This document shows, one piece after another, positions 1 to 5,828 of a stretch of DNA of 48,407 bases. The stretch is from Oscillospiraceae bacterium. Lineage in GTDB: Bacteria > Bacillota > Clostridia > Oscillospirales > CAG-382. Position 1 is the stretch's first letter. Every line of letters starts with the position of its first letter. Made by a program: the position numbers and the translations under genes. The notes beneath the pieces are model-generated. The model was not told where the DNA came from, made no database searches, and saw nothing but the letters and a program-made list of their open reading frames with translations. The stretch lies in contig SVRD01000014.1 of NCBI GenBank assembly GCA_015064955.1, positions 1 to 48,407 of the forward strand, read 5' to 3'.

Positions 1-104
1 TTGTTCTACTTCACATCTTAATGCTTTGTAGTACACTGTTGTTCAATTTTCAATGTCCGTTCGTACTCCCCGCTCGCTCGGCTCTTGCCTCTCTCGCGGA
101 CAGC
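1..104 (-). other. Probable rRNA operon leader (partial)
   Basis: On the minus strand this stretch reads as a leader directly downstream of a strong promoter and contains ACATTGAAAATTGAACAACA, which resembles the boxA-like leader found ahead of rRNA genes in Firmicutes. No rRNA gene lies inside the window; the mature rRNA would begin just beyond base 1. The assignment is inference from the leader motif and promoter type. Confidence 0.55.
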
Positions 105-110
105 TTGGCT

Positions 111-139
111 ATTCTACCACAACAATTTCCTTTTGTCAA
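111..139 (-). promoter_or_regulatory. Strong sigma-A promoter, probably of an rRNA operon
   Basis: Minus strand: TTGACA (139-134), 17 bp spacer, TAGAAT (116-111). The DNA upstream, at about 140-180, is A-rich on the minus strand and looks like an UP element. It points leftwards, away from folC, whose 3' end lies upstream of it. Confidence 0.75.
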
Positions 140-203
140 CCCTTTTTTTCAACTTTTTTTAATTTTTTTAAAAAAGTCCGAAAAGCGTTGCAAACACAAG
201 GTT

Positions 204-1496
204 TTATCGTGATTTTCTTTTTTCTTTTTCCTTTTCGAACGCAAAAAAGACTTCGCCATACATATAGAGCGACCCAAGCATCACCAACGGCATATTTTGT
301 GTCTCGGCGGCAAGGTAGGCGTTGCACACACCCTCTTCAATCGTTGCGAAAGCCTCGGCATCACTGCCGCGAGCTATACATTCCTCCGCAAGCCTCTTTG
401 AATCAAGTGCGCGCGGAGAAGGCGGTGTCACGCAGAACATCTTCTTTGCATTTGGGAGCAAAACCGAAAGCATCTTATCCCATTCCTTATCGGCAAGCAC
501 ACCCATAAGCATCAGCACCCTTTCTCCGCCGAAGAAGCGTTTGATGCTTTCCGCCGCAGCTGTTACGCCCTGCATATTGTGCGAGCCGTCGAAGATAACG
601 GGAGGGTTATTTGCAAGTAACTCAAACCTTGCGCGCCAGCGCGCAGATGCCAAGCCATTACGCAGTGCCGATTCGGGAACCGCAAACCCGATTCTATTCA
701 GAGTGGCAATAGTTTCGATAACGGTTGCCGCGTTTTCGGGCTGGTAGCTTCCGCAAAGCGAAAGGCGGATATCCTTTATATTATTATAATGGAAGATTGT
801 TCCCGAAACATCCATGCTTTCAACTGTCAATTTATCGAGCGCGGTACGCACTATATCGCTTCCGCACTCGGTTGCTTTTCGAGAAATAACCTTGAAAGCC
901 TCGTCATCTCTGCCGCCGTAAACCACAGGGCAATTATTTTTGATTATGCCCGCCTTTTCGGCAGCGATCTCGGTAATAGTATTGCCGAGCACCGAAACGT
1001 GATCGAGCGCGATACCCGTTATGACCGAAACAAGCGGAGATTCGATAACGTTTGTCGAATCGAGTCTGCCGCCCATTCCCACCTCGAGCACAACAACGTC
1101 GCAAGCGTTTCTCTTGAAATACAGAAACGCAAGTGCGGTGATTATTTCAAACTCGGTGGGCTTGTCCTGCATCGTATCGGCGATTGGCTTGACAACTGCG
1201 ACAAGCTCGGCAAGCTCTGTATCGCTTATCGGCTCGCCGTTGATGCACATACGCTCATTGAAGCGCACTATATACGGAGAGGTATACAGACCGACCTTAT
1301 ATCCCGCGGCGCGAAGCACGGAATCGAGCATCGAGCAGGTCGAGCCCTTGCCGTTTGTGCCGGCGACGTGAATGAATTTTACATTTTTCTCGGGGTTGCC
1401 GAGCTTTTCGAGCAATTCTTGCGTGCGCGAAAGCCCCGGTCTCGAGCCGAGCCATTCGACCGAATGAATGTATTCGAGTGCTTCGGTATAGTTCAT
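204..1496 (-). CDS. folC: Folylpolyglutamate synthase / dihydrofolate synthase
   Basis: FolC adds glutamate to folates in the cytosol, using ATP, so that they are retained and used by one-carbon enzymes; many family members also make dihydrofolate. The 430-residue length is normal. The P-loop HVAGTNGKGS lies at about residues 43-52, followed by the ligase region around LYTSPYIVRFNERM and the conserved FDGSHN motif (FDGSHNMQG) of the C-terminal domain. The ATG overlaps the folT stop codon (ATGA), and GGAGGG lies just upstream, inside the end of folT, so the pair is translationally coupled. Expression should follow the THF riboswitch ahead of folT. I cannot tell from sequence whether it keeps dihydrofolate synthase activity. 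Confidence 0.95.
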   Translation of the reverse strand: MNYTEALEYIHSVEWLGSRPGLSRTQELLEKLGNPEKNVKFIHVAGTNGKGSTCSMLDSVLRAAGYKVGLYTSPYIVRFNERMCINGEPISDTELAELVAVVKPIADTMQDKPTEFEIITALAFLYFKRNACDVVVLEVGMGGRLDSTNVIESPLVSVITGIALDHVSVLGNTITEIAAEKAGIIKNNCPVVYGGRDDEAFKVISRKATECGSDIVRTALDKLTVESMDVSGTIFHYNNIKDIRLSLCGSYQPENAATVIETIATLNRIGFAVPESALRNGLASARWRARFELLANNPPVIFDGSHNMQGVTAAAESIKRFFGGERVLMLMGVLADKEWDKMLSVLLPNAKKMFCVTPPSPRALDSKRLAEECIARGSDAEAFATIEEGVCNAYLAAETQNMPLVMLGSLYMYGEVFFAFEKEKEKRKSR

Positions 1497-2008
1497 TTAC
1501 GTCCCTCCTTGGCAAGATCGAGAATGCGTTTGTTTTTGAGCAGGATATACACCGCATACGCCTCGGCGATGCCTATCACGAAATAAAGCGGTATTCTGAG
1601 CGCGAGCATCTGCCAGGCATAGCCGTACATAAGAAGTCCGAGCGATTTGATTATCATCGAGCCGACCGCATGCGAGGCGAGTGTCGCCGTGAGGGTGTGC
1701 AAAAAGCCATTCGTTTTCATAATATAGCCCGAAAGCAATCCCGCGATCACGCCGACCGACGCCGCACCGAGAGTTATAACCGGATTGATTCCAAAGCCCG
1801 AAAGCGGAGCCGAAACGAGATCGGCGGCAATACCGACCGCGCCGCCGTATATCGGCCCGAGCAGATAGCCGGCGAGCAATATCGGCAGATTTTCAAATGT
1901 GACACGGATCGCGCCGAAGGTGAGAAAGCGCTTGCAGACAAGTCCTATGACTATACAAAGTGCAGTCATAAGTGCAGAGATCGCAAGCTTTTTGATATTT
2001 GTCTTCAA
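1493..2008 (-). CDS. folT: Folate-specific ECF transporter S component
   Basis: Small integral membrane protein of the ECF transporter S-component group, which binds a vitamin and works with a shared EcfA-EcfA'-EcfT module encoded elsewhere (family knowledge). About six hydrophobic segments are visible, with the typical motif GPIYGGAVGIAADLVS. I place the start at TTG 2008, giving 171 residues, because AAGGAGG lies 8 bases upstream. The longer open frame reaching 2224 runs through the riboswitch and cannot be coding. Folate specificity is inferred from three agreeing facts: family resemblance, a THF riboswitch upstream, and folC overlapping downstream. Confidence 0.88.
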   Translation of the reverse strand: MKTNIKKLAISALMTALCIVIGLVCKRFLTFGAIRVTFENLPILLAGYLLGPIYGGAVGIAADLVSAPLSGFGINPVITLGAASVGVIAGLLSGYIMKTNGFLHTLTATLASHAVGSMIIKSLGLLMYGYAWQMLALRIPLYFVIGIAEAYAVYILLKNKRILDLAKEGRK

Positions 2009-2094
2009 TAAAAAAACCTCCTTATCCTGCATAACATATAGCAAGAAAAGAAGGTCGCACGTCAAAAGACGAAGACTTTTTATTTTTGCCGTAT

Positions 2095-2195
2095 GAAGCG
2101 GGATGCAGGGCCCAGACCGCAAACGGATACCCGTTTTTCGTCCGCCCGACAACTCCCCGTTCGGTCGGCACTTCACGAATAGACCCTTACTCTTC
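2095..2195 (-). promoter_or_regulatory. Tetrahydrofolate (THF) riboswitch
   Basis: Read on the minus strand, the RNA fits the class-I THF riboswitch. P1 pairs GAAG (2195) with CTTC (2095). P2 pairs GGGTC with GGCCC. P3 is CCGAC/GTCGG enclosing GAACGGGGAGTTGT, and the 3' part carries GCGGTCTGGGCCCTGCATCC, close to the family's conserved GCGGTGAATC...GCATCC. It lies between a sigma-A promoter and folT. No U-tract terminator separates it from the folT ribosome binding site, so control of translation initiation is more likely than termination (inference). Confidence 0.85.
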
Positions 2196-2229
2196 AATAT
2201 CTTACCGATGCATTTGCTCGGCAAAGCGT

Positions 2230-2258
2230 ATTATAGCACCGCAAAGCCGCGCTGTCAA
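2230..2258 (-). promoter_or_regulatory. Sigma-A promoter of folT-folC
   Basis: A perfect consensus: TTGACA (2258-2253), 17 bp spacer, TATAAT (2235-2230). The predicted start, near 2223, lies about 28 bases ahead of the riboswitch P1 stem. Confidence 0.88.
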
Positions 2259-2275
2259 CGGTTTTCTTTGTTTTT

Positions 2276-2344
2276 TCAGCCTCTGAACAACAGTCTCAGA
2301 ATCGGTTTGAATATTTTCGGAGAGCGAAAGCAATAGATTCTCAT
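2276..2344 (-). CDS. spoVM: Stage V sporulation protein M (22 aa)
   Basis: Micro-gene encoding 22 residues, MRIYCFRSPKIF followed by KPILRLLFRG. It aligns without gaps to B. subtilis SpoVM (26 residues, beginning MKFYTIKLPKFLGG): the basic-hydrophobic start, Tyr4, Pro9-Lys10 and the amphipathic C-terminal helix all match. SpoVM binds the convex outer forespore membrane and anchors SpoIVA at the base of the spore coat (known for the family). GAAGG lies upstream of the ATG. The gene sits 14 bases after another micro-gene and opposite a sipL-like gene whose product, in Clostridioides, binds SpoIVA; this context strongly supports the call. It is shorter than the B. subtilis protein by the last four residues. 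Confidence 0.8.
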   Translation of the reverse strand: MRIYCFRSPKIFKPILRLLFRG

Positions 2345-2358
2345 AAAAGCACCTTCTT

Positions 2359-2508
2359 TTATTTAATAAACAATACCGCACCAACGCCGACTATCAACGC
2401 CGCCTCGACAAAAACAAGCGCGCCCGTAGGCAAAACGGTGCAAAGCAAAACTCCCGCCCCGAAGGCAAGAGCAGAAACCCCGACACATCGGGCAATACCG
2501 CAACGCAT
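2359..2508 (-). CDS. Small hydrophobic membrane peptide (49 aa), unknown function
   Basis: ATG at 2508, 49 residues, starting MRCGIARCVGVSALAFGAG and ending FIK. It is almost wholly hydrophobic and Gly/Ala/Val-rich, with two likely membrane-spanning stretches split by a Pro-Thr-Gly turn at about residues 27-29. A modest ribosome binding site (GAAAGG) lies upstream. The stop is followed after 14 bases by spoVM, so the two are probably co-transcribed. The position between spoVM and sipL suggests a mother-cell membrane protein of sporulation, which is inference only; I do not recognise a named family. It runs antisense to no other gene, and codon use looks like its neighbours. Confidence 0.55.
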   Translation of the reverse strand: MRCGIARCVGVSALAFGAGVLLCTVLPTGALVFVEAALIVGVGAVLFIK

Positions 2509-2538
2509 ATGTATCACAGCCTTTCTTTATCAATATAT

Positions 2539-2567
2539 TCATAATCGGTTCTGCTTGCTCATATACT
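2539..2567 (+). promoter_or_regulatory. Candidate sigma-E (mother-cell) promoter of sipL
   Basis: TCATAAT (2539-2545), 14 bp spacer, CATATACT (2560-2567). This matches the sigma-E -10 consensus CATACAnT at seven of eight positions, and a TCATATT-like -35 at the usual spacing. The gene downstream is a sporulation gene known to be under sigma-E in Clostridioides, which supports it. This is pattern matching only. Confidence 0.5.
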
Positions 2568-2591
2568 TTACTAAAAAAACGAAAGGGCGCG

Positions 2592-4139
2592 ATGAAAATA
2601 AACATCACCACCAACGAAATACTTATACCGAAGAAGATCTTTTCGGCGGCAGTAGATAAAGAGCTCGAGTTCGATGCATCACTTCCCGAATACTGCCCCG
2701 ATATCGCAAGGATTGTGAAGGTAGACTGCACACCCTTCGCCGAGTCCTGCGAGATAAGTGACGGCAAAGCCACGGTAAAGGGGCGCGCGGTATACGACGT
2801 GCTTTATGAAACCGACTACAAGAGCAGACTGCGTTGCTGCAGCTTTACTCAGGACTTCAGCCACACCGTAACCCTGCCCCGAAGCAACGCAAGCGAGATA
2901 AGCGGTTTTTGCAACACCAAATGCGAAAAGATAAGCTGTAAGCTCGTCGGCGCACGCAGGCTGATGATAAAGTCGCTCATATCGGCGCAGTACGAGATCG
3001 AGGGTGTATCGGCGGTCAAGGCTGTCGCGGTGAACGACGGAAAGGATATTTACTTTCGCAGAAAGACGATCGGCTTTGACGGCAAGACAATTCGCTTTGA
3101 GGACAAATCGAGCTTCACCGATTCGATAGCGCTTGCGCAGAGCGAAAAGAGCATCGGCGAGATAATCTCGGGCGGAGTAACACTCCAAGCACCGCAAATA
3201 ACCCTCTCCCCCGGCAGAGCCGAAATAAGAACCAACGCGGTTATGCGAGTTTTGTGCGAGGAGGAAAACAGCGAGGACAGATGCTTTGTTTCCTCGAAAA
3301 CCCTCCCTATTACGATCGAATATCAAAACGACGCCATCGAGGACCACAAGCATATTTCGGTTTCGCTTTGCACGACAGAATCGACCTTTATCCCCGAGCT
3401 CGACCAATACGGCGAAAGCAGAGTGATCAAAGCGGCGTTTTCGGTGAAGACGAGCATTAAAATCAACGAGCCGAAGGCTTATACCGTGGCAGACGACGTT
3501 TTCGAAAGAAATTATGACTCTGTCCCTGTCAAAACAGCGGTGACGCTTCCGCATATCCATTCGCAAATCGAAAACAGCTTTTCGGCAGAGGCAAAGCTCC
3601 CTCCCGCAACACCGAAAACCGAGTCGATACTCGATTCCTCCGCACGTGTCGGCGGCACGAGCGTCGAAAAGGGTGAAAATGCGGTAACGGCAAGCGGAAT
3701 TTTCACCGTTACACTTTTGACAAGCACTGCCGACGGCGTTTACAGTCAGGACTTTCAAGTGCCGTTTACACAGACCTTCCAAACCGAGATTCCGAACAAC
3801 ACCTCCGAAATCACCGCCGAAACGAGTGTGCTCGAGGTGATCCCGACTCTTCATTCCGACGGCAGTATCACAATAAGAATCATCGCATCGACCGAGATAA
3901 TCGTTGTATCGGAAACCGAGGAAAGCTTTGTTTCCGAGCTGACAAAGCGAGCCGCAAGAAAAACCGACGACGAGGACTGTGCATTGATTTATTTCTTCCC
4001 GCAGGAAAACGACGATCTATGGAGTATTGCAAAGCACTACCGAGTTTCCCCCGAAAGCATCGCCGAGGAAAATCCCGATTCATTCAATCCGCAGGGCAAG
4101 CCGACCGAGGCGGGAAAAGCCGTTCTTATAAAAACGTAA
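2592..4139 (+). CDS. sipL: SipL-like spore coat morphogenetic protein (DUF3794 repeats + LysM)
   Basis: 515 residues. The body consists of repeated DUF3794/SPOCS-type domains (roughly residues 20-130, 160-280 and 310-430; for example FDASLPEYCPDIARIVKVD at the start). It ends in a LysM motif at about 468-515, with DDLWSIAKHYRVSPESIAEE. In C. difficile SipL binds SpoIVA through its LysM domain and is needed for coat assembly around the forespore (family knowledge). There is no signal peptide, as expected for a mother-cell cytosolic protein. The ATG follows GAAAGGG at a suitable distance. It lies between the spoVM micro-gene and dpaAB, all late sporulation functions. Confidence 0.85.
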   Translation: MKINITTNEILIPKKIFSAAVDKELEFDASLPEYCPDIARIVKVDCTPFAESCEISDGKATVKGRAVYDVLYETDYKSRLRCCSFTQDFSHTVTLPRSNASEISGFCNTKCEKISCKLVGARRLMIKSLISAQYEIEGVSAVKAVAVNDGKDIYFRRKTIGFDGKTIRFEDKSSFTDSIALAQSEKSIGEIISGGVTLQAPQITLSPGRAEIRTNAVMRVLCEEENSEDRCFVSSKTLPITIEYQNDAIEDHKHISVSLCTTESTFIPELDQYGESRVIKAAFSVKTSIKINEPKAYTVADDVFERNYDSVPVKTAVTLPHIHSQIENSFSAEAKLPPATPKTESILDSSARVGGTSVEKGENAVTASGIFTVTLLTSTADGVYSQDFQVPFTQTFQTEIPNNTSEITAETSVLEVIPTLHSDGSITIRIIASTEIIVVSETEESFVSELTKRAARKTDDEDCALIYFFPQENDDLWSIAKHYRVSPESIAEENPDSFNPQGKPTEAGKAVLIKT

Positions 4140-4168
4140 CCTTTCGCGCGCGACGTGAATAACATAAT

Positions 4169-4189
4169 GACAGGAGCATATCTCCTGTC
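4169..4189. repeat. Perfect 8-bp inverted repeat between sipL and dpaA
   Basis: GACAGGAG-CATAT-CTCCTGTC. No U-tract follows, so it is not a standard intrinsic terminator. It could be an operator or an RNA hairpin that modulates read-through into dpaA. The 130-base gap holds no other clear signal. Confidence 0.5.
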
Positions 4190-4269
4190 GAAGCAAATGC
4201 GCCGTCATACCGCTTCGACGCGGCAGGGCAGAGCCCTTTCCGCCGACAAAAACAGAACGGAGTGGTAGA

Positions 4270-5085
4270 ATGAAGCTTGCATTTGCAGGCGGAGACCTGC
4301 GTATGATCGCCGCCGCCGAGCTTTTTAAGCGAGACGGTGCAGACGTTGTCTGTGCCTTTCTCGGCGAGGACGATATTCAACCCGAGGCATTACGCGACCG
4401 CGATGCCATAATCCTGCCGTTGCCTTATGAGAAGGGCGGCAGACTCAATTCGCCGATGTCGGACAGAGCAATCGGAATCGGTGAGATTTTGGCGGCAGGC
4501 AACGCCGATACGCTGTTTATCGGAGGAGGCCTGCCGCAGCAGAACGGCAGCTTTATTGATTACGCAAAGCGAGAGGACTTTTTGATTGCAAACGCAGTGC
4601 CGACCGCCGAGGGCGCGATAGAAATCGCACTGCGCGAATCGAATATCACCTTAAACGGCGCATCGGTATTGGTTTTGGGATTCGGCAGGATCGGAAAGTA
4701 TTTATCCGGATTACTCTCGTCATTCAACGCAAAAGTCACCGTAGCGGCGAGAAAAAGCGAAGCTCTGACGCTTGCGAGAATCTCGGGATACCGCACGGCA
4801 GGCATTTCGGATATGCATGCGGCAATTTCCGAAGCCGATATTATCTTCAACACCGTTCCCGCAATCGTTTTCGGCGAAAGCGAATGTTCGTTTGTAAAAA
4901 ACAGAATTCCGTTTATCGAGCTTGCCTCCTCGCCGGGCGGAATAGACGAAATCTCTGCAAAAAATCACGGTGTAAACCTGATAAAAGCGCCTGCGTTGCC
5001 GGGCAAGACCGCGTCGTTGACGGCAGGCAGGATTGTTTACGACGTCGTTTTGTCTATCCTTCGCGAAAGGGGGCTTTGCAAATGA
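4270..5085 (+). CDS. dpaA: Dipicolinate synthase subunit A
   Basis: SpoVFA/DpaA type, 271 residues. With DpaB it oxidises the dihydrodipicolinate-pathway intermediate to dipicolinic acid in the mother cell, which is then pumped into the forespore core. The N-terminal part (FAGGDLRMIAAAELF) and the second Rossmann domain with VLGFGRIGKYL at about 136-146 fit NAD(P) binding. It is somewhat shorter than the approximately 297-residue B. subtilis protein, but both domains are present. The stop overlaps the dpaB start as ATGA, so subunit synthesis is coupled. The ATG is preceded by GGAGTGG. Confidence 0.92.
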   Translation: MKLAFAGGDLRMIAAAELFKRDGADVVCAFLGEDDIQPEALRDRDAIILPLPYEKGGRLNSPMSDRAIGIGEILAAGNADTLFIGGGLPQQNGSFIDYAKREDFLIANAVPTAEGAIEIALRESNITLNGASVLVLGFGRIGKYLSGLLSSFNAKVTVAARKSEALTLARISGYRTAGISDMHAAISEADIIFNTVPAIVFGESECSFVKNRIPFIELASSPGGIDEISAKNHGVNLIKAPALPGKTASLTAGRIVYDVVLSILRERGLCK

Positions 5086-5642
5086 AGCTCGCTTATGCAC
5101 TCTGCGGTTCATTTTGCACCCACGCAAGATCGATCGAGGTATTGAAAACGATTGCCGCGGTAAACAGTGTTACACCGATATTATCGGAAGCGTCACGCGA
5201 TACCGACACACGATTCGGAAGAGCCGACACACTGAGAGATACGGTAACGGGAATTTGCGGAGAAAAGCCGATACTGACGATACGCGACGCTGAAGAAAAG
5301 ATAACGCGCGGCGGATATGATGCGCTCATCGTCGCCCCCTGCACGGGAAACACGCTCGCAAAGATCGCAAACGGAATTACCGACAGCACGGTGACGATGT
5401 GTGTCAAGGCACAGCTCCGCAACCGAAGACCGGTGATCATCGCGCTCGCTACCAACGATGCGTTGGGTGCAAACCTTATGAACACCGCGCTGACGCTCGA
5501 AAAGAAAAATATCTATTTCGTGCCGTTTTCGCAAGACGACCCGTTCGGCAAGCCGAGCTCGCTTATCTGCGATTTTTCGCTTATCGGACCGACTCTTGAA
5601 AGCGCGCTTCGCGGTATTCAAATACAGCCGTTGCTGAAATAA
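5082..5642 (+). CDS. dpaB: Dipicolinate synthase subunit B
   Basis: 186 residues, SpoVFB/DpaB type, a flavoprotein-like (HFCD) fold. It begins MKLAYALCGSFCTHARSIE and carries the family region APCTGNTLAKIANGITDS at about residues 88-105, followed by LATNDALGANL. It is the partner of DpaA in making dipicolinate for spore heat resistance. The start at 5082 overlaps the dpaA stop (ATGA), with a ribosome binding site (GAAAGGGGG) inside the end of dpaA. The longer open frame upstream of this ATG is the dpaA coding sequence read in another phase. Transcription probably ends at the terminator hairpin near 5732-5763. Confidence 0.93.
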   Translation: MKLAYALCGSFCTHARSIEVLKTIAAVNSVTPILSEASRDTDTRFGRADTLRDTVTGICGEKPILTIRDAEEKITRGGYDALIVAPCTGNTLAKIANGITDSTVTMCVKAQLRNRRPVIIALATNDALGANLMNTALTLEKKNIYFVPFSQDDPFGKPSSLICDFSLIGPTLESALRGIQIQPLLK

Positions 5643-5731
5643 ACGATGGGGCAGTGTGTTTTTCAACGCACAGACTCGGACCGAGGAAAAACTCGATCCT
5701 TACGTCCTTGAAAGAAACAACAAAAACGATT

Positions 5732-5763
5732 CCGTGTGTTTTCGAACGCACGGATTTTTATTT
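5732..5763 (+). terminator. Intrinsic terminator after dpaAB
   Basis: CCGTGTG (5732-5738) pairs with CGCACGG (5747-5753) and is followed by ATTTTTATTT. A related, weaker hairpin with the same loop-side sequence (GTGTG...CGCAC) lies about 80 bases upstream, near 5653-5671. Confidence 0.8.
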
Positions 5764-5767
5764 CCGC

Positions 5768-5796
5768 TTGACAAAGCAAAATCTATGTTTTAAAAT
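5768..5796 (+). promoter_or_regulatory. Sigma-A promoter of the SGNH-dockerin gene
   Basis: TTGACA (5768-5773), 17 bp spacer, TAAAAT (5791-5796), about 32 bases ahead of the start codon. Confidence 0.85.
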
Positions 5797-5828
5797 ATAA
5801 GGTAACAAATAAATCAAGGAGAAAGACA

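Noticed and set aside
2095-2195. ZTP (pfl) riboswitch
   Set aside because: GGTCTGGGC looks like a pfl motif, but the P1/P2/P3 pairing and the GCATCC end fit the THF class, as does the downstream gene.
2009-2224. N-terminal extension of FolT to 243 residues
   Set aside because: It runs through the THF riboswitch and through the AAGGAGG site; TTG 2008 is the placed start.
2679-3854. 391-residue open frame antisense to sipL
   Set aside because: No start signal and no domain; the plus-strand frame has DUF3794 and LysM sequence.
4167-4268. 33-codon frame between sipL and dpaA
   Set aside because: No ribosome binding site, basic/Arg-rich composition, and it covers the inverted repeat; no support for coding.
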